Source: Deltaproteobacteria bacterium (GTDB taxonomy: Bacteria; Desulfobacterota; Deferrisomatia; Deferrisomatales; BM512). Taken from it: a DNA stretch of 38,636 bases. Numbering within the stretch: the stretch's first letter is position 1; each line of letters starts with the position of its first letter. Below, one piece after another: positions 7,875 through 16,232 of this stretch. The translations under genes and the position numbers were made by a program. The notes beneath the pieces are model-generated. The model was not told the DNA's origin. It did not search any database and saw nothing but the letters and a program-made list of their open reading frames with translations. Location: NCBI GenBank assembly GCA_030591565.1, contig JAUVAU010000020.1:1-38636 (forward strand), given 5' to 3'.

Positions 7875-8693
7875 ATGTCAACTGAAGAACAGCAGGAACA
7901 AACCGCCACCCTGGAAGTTACCGAACCCCAAGTCGGGCAAACCGAAGGTCCGGCAACAACCCAAATTGAGGAGATCGAAGTGGAAACCTTCGAGCTTACC
8001 GACGAAGTCCGCGAGCCCGAACCGGCGGAAAGCACCAAAAGCGAAGGAGCGAATTCCAGTGTGGAAAAAGCGCTCAAGGACACCAAAGCCTGGGCCACCA
8101 AACTCAGCCAGGACAACGCCCTTTTGCGCCAGGCGGTCGAATCGGCTGTCAACGTCGCTCCTCCCGCACTTCTGAGTGATCCCCAGGTCGCGCTCCGCTT
8201 CAAGAGGGCAAAGGATTCGCTGGCGGACTTTGAGGAGTTCGGGCCGCTAATAGACCTTCTCGACACGGTCATTCGCGGCGTGGGCAGCTACGAGCGGGAG
8301 ATGGCGCACCAGGCGCTCCTCAGCTCAGTTCTCAATGAGCATCCCGACGCACTGGAGCTAAAGTCCGACAACGAGTTCATCTCCTGGGCCACCAACCAGC
8401 CACCCCTGGTGCGCCAATGCCTCGTTCACTCCACCGACCCATCCGACGTGAACTGGGCGCTTCGCCAGTTCAAAAATGAAAAGGTGGTAGCGAGCACGGC
8501 CAAAGCACGCGAGGCGGTGGAAAACACCCGAAAAGAAAAGATCCGCCACAACCTTAGCCCCTCACCCCAGACCGGCAGCGCTCCCACGGGTCCCCGTTGG
8601 ACCCGCGAGGACATAGCCGGCATGAGCCTGGATGACTACAGGCAGAACGAGGCCCTGATCGACGCCGCACTGGCCAGGGGCGAAATCGACTAA
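7875..8693 (+). CDS. Phage head scaffolding protein
   Basis: The ATG at 7875 has AAAGGAG 6 nt upstream and gives 272 residues. Scaffolding proteins chaperone capsid assembly and then leave the procapsid. Three features support the call. The first 60 residues are acidic, Glu/Thr/Pro-rich and low complexity. A helical centre follows (SVEKALKDTKAWATKLSQDN). The C-terminal end (WTREDIAGMSLDDYRQNEAL then IDAALARGEI) resembles the tail found in many podovirus scaffolds, where it contacts the coat protein. It lies immediately upstream of the capsid gene, the standard position. No protease domain is visible. Confidence 0.7.
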   Translation: MSTEEQQEQTATLEVTEPQVGQTEGPATTQIEEIEVETFELTDEVREPEPAESTKSEGANSSVEKALKDTKAWATKLSQDNALLRQAVESAVNVAPPALLSDPQVALRFKRAKDSLADFEEFGPLIDLLDTVIRGVGSYEREMAHQALLSSVLNEHPDALELKSDNEFISWATNQPPLVRQCLVHSTDPSDVNWALRQFKNEKVVASTAKAREAVENTRKEKIRHNLSPSPQTGSAPTGPRWTREDIAGMSLDDYRQNEALIDAALARGEID

Positions 8694-8720
8694 CCGGACA
8701 CCTTAAAAGGAGAACACCCA

Positions 8721-9791
8721 ATGGCATACACCCAGACACTATCCAGTTTCATCCCCGAAGTGTGGTCCAAACAGCTCCTCAAGAACTGGGACGACACTTT
8801 CGTGATGCGCCGCCTGATCAACACCAAATACGAAGGTGAGATCAGCCAGTACGGCGACACCGTACACGTCCCCTATCTCGGCAACATCACGGTCAACGAT
8901 TACGACAACAACCCCGGCGCCGGCAATCCCGTGAGCTACGAGGACATCCCGGACTTCTCCGACACGCTCACGATCAACGAGCGCAAATACTGGGCCTTCA
9001 AGGTCGAAGATATCGAACGCGCCCAGGCTGACATGGATGTACGCCACCAGTACACCAAGCGCGCCTCGGTCGCCATGAAAGATGAGATCGAAACCTGGCT
9101 GCTGGGCTCCTCGTTCTACAGCTCGGTCGGCCAGGTCATCGTGGCGGGTACCGCCCCCGATGCATGGGCAAACTCCACCGCCTACTCCACTGGTGATCGC
9201 GCCATCCCCACCAGCGGCAACGGCCTGGTTTACGAAGTCACCGATGACGGCGGCACCTCCCACGCAACCACCGAGCCGACCTGGCCTGCCACCCTTGGCT
9301 CCACGGTGACCGACAACGACATCACCTGGACCTGCGTGGGCTACACAGGCCACGGCACGGTCACCGCAAGCAACCTTTACAAGACCCTGGTGCGCGCCAA
9401 AAAAGCGTTCCGCAGGGCGAACACCTGGATCGAAGGCGACATGTGGGCGGTCATCCCCCCCGACATCGAAGAGCTGATCCTTACCTCTTCGGAGCTGACC
9501 CACGCCACCGATCGCGCCGACAAGCTGGTGGAGCAAGGTCTTTTCGGCAACCTGGCGGGCTTTAAAATCTACTGCTCCAACAACGTCAGCGGTACCGGCA
9601 CCTCCGCCGACCCCTTCAGGGTCATGTGCGGCAATAACGACCTCATCTCGTTTGCCGAGCAGATAACCGAGACCGAAGCGCTGCGCCTCGAAGGCGAATT
9701 CGCCACCGGCGTGCGTGGGCTGATGGTCTACGGCGGCAAGATCTTCGACCGCAACAAATACGCGGGGATCATAATCGAAACCGAACTCTAA
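8721..9791 (+). CDS. Major capsid protein with an inserted accessory domain
   Basis: AAAGGAG precedes the ATG; the product is 356 residues. The N-terminal part (SSFIPEVWSKQLLKNW, then YEGEISQYGDTVHVPYLGNI) and the 'KYWAFKVEDIERAQADMDV' segment match the HK97-fold coat proteins of P22-like and related phages as I know them. The C-terminus ends in GLMVYGGKIFDRNKYAGIII, also typical. Residues about 146-208 interrupt the fold with a small beta-domain (WANSTAYSTGDRAI, EPTWPATLGSTVTDNDITWT, CVG). Similar modules occur in phage structural proteins as carbohydrate-binding-like or Ig-like decorations. The gene is followed by a strong hairpin. There is no linked protease, as expected when a scaffold is used. 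Confidence 0.88.
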   Translation: MAYTQTLSSFIPEVWSKQLLKNWDDTFVMRRLINTKYEGEISQYGDTVHVPYLGNITVNDYDNNPGAGNPVSYEDIPDFSDTLTINERKYWAFKVEDIERAQADMDVRHQYTKRASVAMKDEIETWLLGSSFYSSVGQVIVAGTAPDAWANSTAYSTGDRAIPTSGNGLVYEVTDDGGTSHATTEPTWPATLGSTVTDNDITWTCVGYTGHGTVTASNLYKTLVRAKKAFRRANTWIEGDMWAVIPPDIEELILTSSELTHATDRADKLVEQGLFGNLAGFKIYCSNNVSGTGTSADPFRVMCGNNDLISFAEQITETEALRLEGEFATGVRGLMVYGGKIFDRNKYAGIIIETEL

Positions 9792-9815
9792 AAAAAAGCA
9801 ACAAGAAGCGGTGAA

Positions 9816-9840
9816 GGGAGGGTCGGCTTTCGGCCCTCCC
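9816..9840 (+). terminator. Strong hairpin directly after the capsid gene
   Basis: A 10-bp stem pairs 9816-9825 (GGGAGGGTCG) with 9831-9840 (CGGCCCTCCC), with a 5-nt loop and one T-G pair. No T tract follows. It may stabilise the capsid mRNA or partly terminate, giving more capsid than downstream product, as is common after phage capsid genes. Confidence 0.5.
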
Positions 9841-9862
9841 CTTCCAGCCGAAAGGGGTAGCG

Positions 9863-10171
9863 ATGTCACCATTCACCCTAGTAAAAGTTCCGGGCTGTCC
9901 GGCTAACCGTATACCTACAGGCGATCTGGATAAATTCATGCGCAACCATCCCGACGCCCATATCATCGACACCGGCAAGGCCGGAAATACGACTGGCGAA
10001 GAACGCCCGGATTTCAATAGCGCTCCCGTGCGCACCAAGTATCCCGCCCGCATGAGCAAAGCGGCGCTTGTGAACGAGCTGTGTACCGAACACAACTTCA
10101 GACCACCATCCAACTGGTCCAGAGCAGAGTTGATCGCCAAGGCGAAGGAACAAAGGACGGCCAGCTCATGA
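9863..10171 (+). CDS. Small virion-cassette protein with a HeH/SAP-like C-terminus
   Basis: 102 residues, with an AAGGGG Shine-Dalgarno before the ATG. Residues about 63-98 (MSKAALVNELCTEHNFRPPS then NWSRAELIAKAKEQ) resemble the short helix-extended-helix/SAP or Rho-N-like fold that is frequent in small phage proteins encoded next to the capsid gene. The first half (VKVPGCPANRIPTGDLDKFM then RNHPDAHIID) was not recognised. The position right after the capsid suggests a head or head-completion role. Its stop overlaps the start of the next gene (ATGA). Confidence 0.55.
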   Translation: MSPFTLVKVPGCPANRIPTGDLDKFMRNHPDAHIIDTGKAGNTTGEERPDFNSAPVRTKYPARMSKAALVNELCTEHNFRPPSNWSRAELIAKAKEQRTASS

Positions 10172-10707
10172 GTAATACGCTACCAGTAACCGCTCCTCTG
10201 GTCATTGAAGATGGCGCAAATCACCGCTTCGATGACCTGGTGAATCCCGAGCTTCACCCGGTTGAGCTAAAGGCCGGAGCCTTTCACGGCGTCAAGCAAA
10301 ATGGCGTGCAGATTGATCCGGCCAACCCTCCGGCAAATATCACCTTGAGCGCACCCGCTGCTAACTTCAAAGGCCCGAACTATACCCATGAAGTCATGGC
10401 CCCGGTTGCGGCTATTGCTGACTTTTGGGAACTGGTCGAAAAAAAGGGCGGCCCCGATGCTGTAGCGGCGCTAACTGCTATTTTCGAGATCATCAAGAGT
10501 GGTAGCCCCTCGATGGAGTGGTCAGCGTTTCTCGCAGCGTACACAACAGCGCTGCCGGATAACTTTACGTATTCGGGCGCGCTATTTAACGCACTAGCCA
10601 ACGCCCTCGGCGTGTCCACGTGGGTTGCAGGGCGTGACAAGGTAAACACCTTCACGCTCGATCAGCTCATGGGTAAGGCAACCGAAGTCGTGGAGGTATG
10701 GAGCTGA
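10168..10707 (+). CDS. Virion-cassette protein of unknown function
   Basis: The ATG at 10168 overlaps the stop of the previous gene and has AAAGGA upstream; 179 residues result. The N-terminal 70 residues look beta-rich (TLPVTAPLVIEDGANHRFDD; ANITLSAPAANF). A helical stretch follows (IADFWELVEKKGGPDAVAAL, TAIFEIIKSG), then an alanine-rich end. No family was recognised. Tight coupling on both sides (ATGA upstream, TGATG downstream) places it in the cassette. Together with the next gene it is more AT-rich than its neighbours. Confidence 0.5.
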   Translation: MSNTLPVTAPLVIEDGANHRFDDLVNPELHPVELKAGAFHGVKQNGVQIDPANPPANITLSAPAANFKGPNYTHEVMAPVAAIADFWELVEKKGGPDAVAALTAIFEIIKSGSPSMEWSAFLAAYTTALPDNFTYSGALFNALANALGVSTWVAGRDKVNTFTLDQLMGKATEVVEVWS

Positions 10708-11741
10708 TGTCAGCACCTCTTTTTACTTATACCGAAGAGTATGTGGTTCCTGGTGGCGCCGGAGCCAATGACGGGACGAGCTGGGCTGACGCTTGGGATA
10801 TAACACAAGTCGCTGCGGCCCTTGCGTCGAGTAAGCGATTTAATTTTGCCGGGGCTTTTACGCCCACGGCTAATTTACCGTGGACCACCTGGGGCGGCGG
10901 TAGCCTAGAGATGATTGCTTTCCGTGGGTGGAAGAGTGACAAATCCGGGATTGCTCTCACTCTAGCCGATGCTCCGACTTTAGATCATAGCGGTCAGGGT
11001 GCAGGTGACGCTATTTCAGGCGGCTCATACCAGCATTATCAAGGTTTGCGAATATTAAACGCGCCGGGTACTGGGCTAATGGTATCCACAGGGGACCGGG
11101 TACGGTGTTTCCTTGTAGAAGCATCCGGGAATGGAACTCATGGCATTTACTCAGATGATTATTTCTTCGCCCATCTGTGCCGAGCAAACAACAACGGTGG
11201 AGATGGTATTAAGGGCGATATATATTCTCGTTATACTATGTGTGAAACAGTCGGAAATGGTGGTTACGGCATATACGGCGGCACAGGGGCCGCCTTGGCA
11301 GGTTGTTTCATTAGAGATAATGCGGATGGGGTGCGGCTAGTCAATGGCGGTAGCATTATAACCTCGACTATAGACGCCAATGTTGGTCTTGGTGTTTGGT
11401 TATTATCAACTACTAGCCCAGTCCCAATCATAGCTTCACTACTTACTAATAATGGCACGTATGCGCTTTCACCTGGTTATACCGTCAATGCTGACAGTGT
11501 TGGATTCTATAATAATGGATCAGGTCAAGTGGCTTCTTATCTAAACGATTCCATAAATGAATTCAACGAAAATCCGCAGTATGTAGATATTGCTAACGGT
11601 AACTACGAAATAACCAATACAAACTTATTGGCTGTTTCTGTGCCGATGTTAGGTTCGGTCAACATTGGCGCTTGGCAGGGTGGCGCGGCTAGCGGTGGTG
11701 GCAGCAGTTTCCGCCCACGCATCAGACCGCATGGAGTTTAA
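10707..11741 (+). CDS. Right-handed beta-helix protein, probable tailspike
   Basis: The ATG at 10707 is chosen because GGAGG at 10692-10696 is well spaced from it and too close to the ATG at 10698. The product is 344 residues. After a start of the form YVVPGGAGANDGTSWADAWD, common in secreted and phage beta-helix proteins, come repeating short strands rich in Gly and Asn (for example GNGTHGIYSD, NNGGDGIKGDIYSR, GNGGYGIYGG, NADGVRLVNGGSIITST). This is the pattern of pectate-lyase-like parallel beta-helices. In a phage cassette such a protein usually forms a trimeric tailspike or fibre that binds or cleaves surface polysaccharide. No catalytic residues were assigned. The sequence is clearly more AT-rich than neighbouring genes. 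Confidence 0.6.
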   Translation: MSAPLFTYTEEYVVPGGAGANDGTSWADAWDITQVAAALASSKRFNFAGAFTPTANLPWTTWGGGSLEMIAFRGWKSDKSGIALTLADAPTLDHSGQGAGDAISGGSYQHYQGLRILNAPGTGLMVSTGDRVRCFLVEASGNGTHGIYSDDYFFAHLCRANNNGGDGIKGDIYSRYTMCETVGNGGYGIYGGTGAALAGCFIRDNADGVRLVNGGSIITSTIDANVGLGVWLLSTTSPVPIIASLLTNNGTYALSPGYTVNADSVGFYNNGSGQVASYLNDSINEFNENPQYVDIANGNYEITNTNLLAVSVPMLGSVNIGAWQGGAASGGGSSFRPRIRPHGV

Positions 11742-11743
11742 AA

Positions 11744-12295
11744 ATGGCGACAATCAAAAATGTAGCAGGCCAGGGGTTCTACTGCCTCGCATGGGACACC
11801 GCAGCCGACGAAGCCAAAAAGGGTGACAAGGCCAATATTACCGCCACCCTGTCAAAGGATGGCGCAGCGGTAGCACCGCTTGGGGATGAAGAGCCCGTCG
11901 AGATCGGCAACGGCGTCTACTGGCTTAACCTCACCCAAGCCGAAACCGATGCCGACGCACTGGCGCTTATACCCGTCTCCACCACCGCTAACGTGGTTCT
12001 CGACCCCGTCATCATCAACACGGTGACGCTGACCGACTACAGAGCCGACCTCTCGACCCTTGTCGACTTCGACCCCGCAGCGGATATAGCCGAATCCAAC
12101 GGCGTCGATTCATGGACCTACCAACAGCTCTTGCGATTAATTTTTGCCGTACTCTGCGGCGAGCGCATGGGTGGAGGAGCCGAAGGCGACAAGAGCTTCA
12201 AGGTCCCCGGCGGGAATAAATCCAGGGTCGTGGTCCCAACCGATCTCAACGGCAACACCACCGCCGACGTAACCCTTGACGCCAGCGAGGTCTAA
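11744..12295 (+). CDS. Phage structural protein with a fibre-associated C-terminal module
   Basis: 183 residues, starting 2 nt after the previous stop. The N-terminal half (residues about 15-90) is an Ig-like beta region: a 'GDKANITATLSKDGAAVAPL' strand pair and an 'IGNGVYWLNLTQAETDADAL' stretch, which resembles a module seen in phage fibre and neck proteins. Residues about 120-183 (SWTYQQLLRLIFAVLCGERM, then a beta tail of the form SRVVVPTDLNGNTTADVTLD) match a module I recall from many phage proteins, a 'W-----LR-ilA-l-Gk' helix followed by two strands. Its exact location in the virion is unknown. Confidence 0.55.
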   Translation: MATIKNVAGQGFYCLAWDTAADEAKKGDKANITATLSKDGAAVAPLGDEEPVEIGNGVYWLNLTQAETDADALALIPVSTTANVVLDPVIINTVTLTDYRADLSTLVDFDPAADIAESNGVDSWTYQQLLRLIFAVLCGERMGGGAEGDKSFKVPGGNKSRVVVPTDLNGNTTADVTLDASEV

Positions 12296-12499
12296 ATGGA
12301 CGGGCTATTCCCAAAGACATTTCTCCCCCTCGCCACATGGCCTCTTCACCTCTGGCCCATAGGCGAAGGCCCGCCGCTCAAAATGGAGGGCTCAGCCCGA
12401 CTGACTAGCGAGGGCTACAGCGTTTCCATGAAGGTGGTAAAGGAACACTCGGTAGTTACTAGAGGGCAATACGCCAGAAAGGCGGATAATGATGGGTGA
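12296..12499 (+). CDS. Small virion-cassette protein, unknown function
   Basis: 67 residues. The ATG follows the previous stop codon directly (TAA|ATG), and the end overlaps the next gene by about 11 nt. The N-terminus is Trp/Pro/Leu-rich (FPKTFLPLATWPLHLWPIGE) and the rest is basic. Small proteins in this position, often starting with a Trp/Pro-rich segment, occur in many phage clusters; no function is known to me. The tight spacing on both sides is the main argument that it is real. Confidence 0.45.
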   Translation: MDGLFPKTFLPLATWPLHLWPIGEGPPLKMEGSARLTSEGYSVSMKVVKEHSVVTRGQYARKADNDG

Positions 12500-13634
12500 C
12501 GCCATATACGTGGGCCACGACGCTCAACTTACCGTGGAAATTCGCGCCAAATCGGGGTCGCCGGTGGACTTGAACGCTCTCGGCATCAACAGAGCGCAGT
12601 TGACCATTGCTGGCAAAACAGTGGACTCCGACGCGTACCCTGCCTCTTTTGATTGGGTTAGCGAATCGGGTGCGGGCCGCATAACTATCGACCTCACCGG
12701 CTTTTCCTTCCCGGCGGGCAGCTATGGCGTGCGGCTGGTTATCTACCATCCCGCCGCCCCCAGCGGGGTTTTGGTCGCCGACGGCTATCCTGTGAACATC
12801 GGAAAATCCATCCCGGGCATTGAACCCTCAACGGCTGATCTGGACTCGCTTCGAACCTTGCTCGGTTCAGACAATACCGGCAAGGGCTCCGACCTCATCG
12901 TCCACACCACCGTCGGCAATACGGTGACCCAGGTGCTCGACTCCCTCATAATGGAATCCACTCGGCTAAAAGTCAGCGCAGCCGACTCCTCCCACGGTTA
13001 TCTTGAGGACAAAGTGTCCGTGGGGACTGGCCTGAACGTGCAGACAGACACCGATGGCTCGGGCAACCAATTGGTCACCCTCTCCTCCAAGGGGTTATCG
13101 GCGGTCAACGTTTCCGATGGTGCCCCGGGGTATCTGTCCGACAAAGTTTCAGTCGGCGACAACCTGCAAAAAGCGACGACGGACGTGGTCACCCTGGACA
13201 CGAAGTTTCGCGGTGCGCTGGTGGGAGCCTCCTCCGCCCAGACGATTGCGGACAGCACATGGACGACGGTCACCGGCCTCGACACGGAAGAGTACGACAC
13301 TGAGGACGTTCACGATTTAGCCGCCAACACCGAGCGGCTCACGATACCCCAGGGCGTCGCCTACGCAAGCCTCACCGCGCAGCTCTCCTTCGCAACAAAC
13401 GCAACGGGCAACCGTGGCGTACGCATCCTCAAAAACGGTGCAACCATTCCAAACATACGCTGCGTCAACATCAAGCCCGCGACCTTGGCAGGGTACGACG
13501 TAACACAGCTTTCGACACCGGTTCTGACCGTATCGCAAAACGATTATTTCACCATGCAGGCATACCAGAACTCCACCGCAGCCCTGGACACAGTGGGCGG
13601 TGAGTGCTGGCTGTCGCTGGAAATCAAACAGTAA
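12489..13634 (+). CDS. Tail fibre-like protein with internal repeats
   Basis: 381 residues; two adjacent ATG codons (12489 and 12492) are possible starts. Residues about 1-105 form an Ig-like domain (AQLTVEIRAKSGSPVDLNAL ... RITIDLTGFSFPAGSYGVRL). The middle carries two copies of a short repeat, SSHGYLEDKVSVGTGLNVQT and APGYLSDKVSVGDNLQKATT, a pattern known from phage fibres. The last 130 residues (strands such as RLTIPQGVAYASLTAQLSFA and GNRGVRILKNGATIP) resemble a C1q/TNF-like jelly-roll tip. This N-anchor, repeat and tip order fits a fibre or receptor-binding protein. Receptor specificity cannot be inferred. Confidence 0.6.
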   Translation: MMGDAIYVGHDAQLTVEIRAKSGSPVDLNALGINRAQLTIAGKTVDSDAYPASFDWVSESGAGRITIDLTGFSFPAGSYGVRLVIYHPAAPSGVLVADGYPVNIGKSIPGIEPSTADLDSLRTLLGSDNTGKGSDLIVHTTVGNTVTQVLDSLIMESTRLKVSAADSSHGYLEDKVSVGTGLNVQTDTDGSGNQLVTLSSKGLSAVNVSDGAPGYLSDKVSVGDNLQKATTDVVTLDTKFRGALVGASSAQTIADSTWTTVTGLDTEEYDTEDVHDLAANTERLTIPQGVAYASLTAQLSFATNATGNRGVRILKNGATIPNIRCVNIKPATLAGYDVTQLSTPVLTVSQNDYFTMQAYQNSTAALDTVGGECWLSLEIKQ

Positions 13635-13646
13635 ACGGGGGCCAAG

Positions 13647-14432
13647 ATGACGATCACAAAGGGTTTACAGGTAACCGACCTGGTCTCGCGCATCGCCGTG
13701 GATCTTTCCGACCCCAACCATCGGCGCTGGAGCGCGGACCAGATAACCAAATTCATCAACGAGGGGCTTCGCGACCTGGCCGACGGCGGGGCGTTTATAC
13801 GCCACGACCTCCACGTAGCCAGTGCAGGCGTCGCCTATTATGAGACGCTGGCCGAGACCCTGCGGGTGGTGTCGGTGCAGTTCGATGGCAAACAACTCAG
13901 AGGCGCCACCAACGACAGCATCACCAGGGTCAAGGGGACCGGGTGGAGGACGCTGGGTGGCGAGCCGACCCATTACATACCCGATCGCAACGGTATACGG
14001 CTCTGCCCCACCCCGAGCCAGAACGGCGAGGGGCCGGTCGTCTCCCAGCCCCCACCCATCGATGAGGAGACCGGTTCCAAGATCGATGGCGACAACCTTG
14101 CCGCCACCCTGATTGAGGACACCGTTGTGCATTTCAGCTTTGGCGACTCCACCCTGGCGCAGACCGATCCGGCGGCGGGCAACATCGTAGTCACCTACCA
14201 CTTTTACCCCCGCCCCTCCACCGGGCAGGACAGCCTGCCGCTTCGCTATGTCGATGCACTCTCGGCCTACGCGCTGTGGCGCTGCTTTGCGCTCTCCCAA
14301 GTGCCCGAGGAGGTCACCCGCTCCCAGCTGCTCGCCGGTGCCTGGCAACACCACAAGGCGACCATCAACACCTGGAGCCAGCACCACGCCCAGAGCGACA
14401 CACTGCTCTTCGCACCCATGGAGGCGCTTTAG
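13647..14432 (+). CDS. Head-tail adaptor protein (podovirus type)
   Basis: 261 residues. The N-terminus (DLVSRIAVDLSDPNHRRWSA, then DQITKFINEGLRDLADGGAF) and the C-terminal part (LPLRYVDALSAYALWRCFAL, followed by an EEVTRSQLLAGAWQHH helix) are the two hallmark helical regions of the phage adaptor family (DUF6682-like, functionally like T7 gp11 tail tubular protein A). Between them lies a beta-rich insert. Adaptors sit under the portal ring and link it to the nozzle or tail. That makes the absence of a portal gene in this window notable. The gene ends directly against the next start, and the following gene is a nozzle-like protein, matching the usual A-then-B order. Confidence 0.65.
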   Translation: MTITKGLQVTDLVSRIAVDLSDPNHRRWSADQITKFINEGLRDLADGGAFIRHDLHVASAGVAYYETLAETLRVVSVQFDGKQLRGATNDSITRVKGTGWRTLGGEPTHYIPDRNGIRLCPTPSQNGEGPVVSQPPPIDEETGSKIDGDNLAATLIEDTVVHFSFGDSTLAQTDPAAGNIVVTYHFYPRPSTGQDSLPLRYVDALSAYALWRCFALSQVPEEVTRSQLLAGAWQHHKATINTWSQHHAQSDTLLFAPMEAL

Positions 14433-16232
14433 ATGAGCCGGGGACTAAACACCGAAAGCGATCCGAGGCACCTGCCCCAGTCCAACTACCCTGAGTTCAC
14501 CCAGCTCACCGGCAGGGGCGGGGTAATACGCCCAAGGCTCGGCGACGTTGACTACACCCCCCAGCCCGGCTCCATCGCAGAGTGGCAGCTTGAAAAACTT
14601 GGGGACAACGACGTGGCGCGTGCCTACAGCGCCGACACTGAAGCCGAGTACATGGTCTACGCCCCCTCGGCGGGTGGAACCCCCGAGGTCTACGACCACT
14701 CAAACACAACCGCAACCGAGCTGCTCGTTGAAGAGCCCGACACCGCCCCCGTGCTGCTCTATTGGCATTCCGGGTGGCTTAACTCGACAAGCGGTTTAGC
14801 GGCTGGCGAAAGCGGCACCTACACGCTGGCCTATACCGACAACATAGCTGGTTACGTCACCGGCCTTGGCTCGCCGGTAAAGTTCACCAACACCTTCAAG
14901 CAGATCAACACCTCGGTACCGGATTCGGTGGATGTACCCTACGGAACCAAGATAACCAACTCCACCAAATCAGGCGATGAAGCCTACGTGCGCGGCTACG
15001 GATTTTGGGCCACCGGCCTCCATGCATTTCTTATAGACACCACCGAGCAGACCGGTTCGTCCACATGGGAGTCGGGCGACACAATTGTGTTAGAGGGAAT
15101 CGGAACCTACACGCTGGCGGGTCTTGACAACTACTACGACGTCTACGCCTACCCCTACTTTTCCATTCCGGCCACCAAACCCGCAGGCTGCGCAACGCTG
15201 CTTTACAGGCTGGACAACACCGCCGGGTTCTACCACAGGGTTGGGGAGGAGAGCGCTGCGCTGGTCAAAGATACCGACTCATCGCCGGACTTCCCCTACA
15301 AAACGGATGGCTCATTTCTTGAGAGGTGGCCGGGACCGCTGGACCTCAACTACCTCCCCGAGCAACTGGTGGGATCGCTGGACAATGCAAAGGTTGTCGG
15401 CGTCCACAAAGGGTGCCTCTTTCTGGCCGAAGGCTCGACCCTTCGCTACTCCGAACCGGAGCAATTTCGCTATTTCAGGAAGAGCTTCAACCTGGACGTG
15501 GGCGATACGATCCTGAAGGTGGTCAGCCGCCGGGAGACTGCGGAAATCTACACTCCCACGACGGTGAAGTACCTGGTGGGCAACCCCCCCTACTTCGAGC
15601 TTCGCGAAATCGGGATAACCGAGGGACCGGTGAGCGTCGGCTCCATAACCACCACCGACACAGGCACCTTTGCGCTCTTTGACGACGGCATCTACCTTTT
15701 GGATGGCAGCGCACGCAAAAACATGACCGCCGCCATCAACTCCCCCTACATCGAAAAGCTCGATAACCCGCACACCACCATCGGCGGGGCCTCCCAGGGG
15801 ATTTATTACCTGGTGGACGAAAACGGCGGCTGCCTCGCCTACGACTGGGAACAGGGCGAATGGTTCTTTCGCCAGTTCACCGCCCAGCCCCAGGCCTTCC
15901 TCTATATCGACAACGCGAGGAGCCTGGTAGCCAAACTACCGGATAGATTCAAGGCAATCGGCACCCAGCCAACCGAGACCGCCTGGGCGCTGACCACGGG
16001 AGAGACCGGCGACGGCAGGCTGAGGCCAACGCCGCCCAAGGTCTTCGTGGACATGGACGGCGAGATAATTCTGGAGTTTCTCATCGATGGGTCGAGCGTT
16101 TGCAGCTACCCGATCCAGGGGCCCCAGGAGGTCAACCTCCCGGTGGATCGCGGCTACTATTATCAGGTCAGGCTCACCGGCTCCAGCGGGCCGGAGGATA
16201 CCGAAATCAGAAACGTGGAGTTTAGAGGATGA
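14433..16232 (+). CDS. Tail nozzle-like (tail tubular B-type) beta-propeller protein
   Basis: 599 residues, starting immediately after the adaptor stop. The N-terminus has the TQLTGRGGVIRPRLGDVDYT stretch. The rest is strongly beta-rich, with segments such as VVGVHKGCLFLAEGSTLRYS, FALFDDGIYLLDGS and GGASQGIYYLVDENGGCLAYDW, resembling propeller blades. Short-tailed phages place such a protein (T7 gp12, P22 gp10 analogues) below the adaptor, forming the nozzle. The family assignment rests on gene order and on the blade-like segments, not on a diagnostic motif. Residues about 80-210 carry an extra strand-rich region (SGLAAGESGTYTLAYTDN) that could be a decoration domain. Confidence 0.55.
   Translation: MSRGLNTESDPRHLPQSNYPEFTQLTGRGGVIRPRLGDVDYTPQPGSIAEWQLEKLGDNDVARAYSADTEAEYMVYAPSAGGTPEVYDHSNTTATELLVEEPDTAPVLLYWHSGWLNSTSGLAAGESGTYTLAYTDNIAGYVTGLGSPVKFTNTFKQINTSVPDSVDVPYGTKITNSTKSGDEAYVRGYGFWATGLHAFLIDTTEQTGSSTWESGDTIVLEGIGTYTLAGLDNYYDVYAYPYFSIPATKPAGCATLLYRLDNTAGFYHRVGEESAALVKDTDSSPDFPYKTDGSFLERWPGPLDLNYLPEQLVGSLDNAKVVGVHKGCLFLAEGSTLRYSEPEQFRYFRKSFNLDVGDTILKVVSRRETAEIYTPTTVKYLVGNPPYFELREIGITEGPVSVGSITTTDTGTFALFDDGIYLLDGSARKNMTAAINSPYIEKLDNPHTTIGGASQGIYYLVDENGGCLAYDWEQGEWFFRQFTAQPQAFLYIDNARSLVAKLPDRFKAIGTQPTETAWALTTGETGDGRLRPTPPKVFVDMDGEIILEFLIDGSSVCSYPIQGPQEVNLPVDRGYYYQVRLTGSSGPEDTEIRNVEFRG

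Noticed and set aside
8739-9872. Long minus-strand open frame (377 codons) antisense to the capsid gene
   Set aside because: It is a by-product of GC-rich codon use in the capsid gene. The translation is low-complexity Gly/Val/Asp and has no recognisable motif, while the plus-strand frame matches a coat protein.
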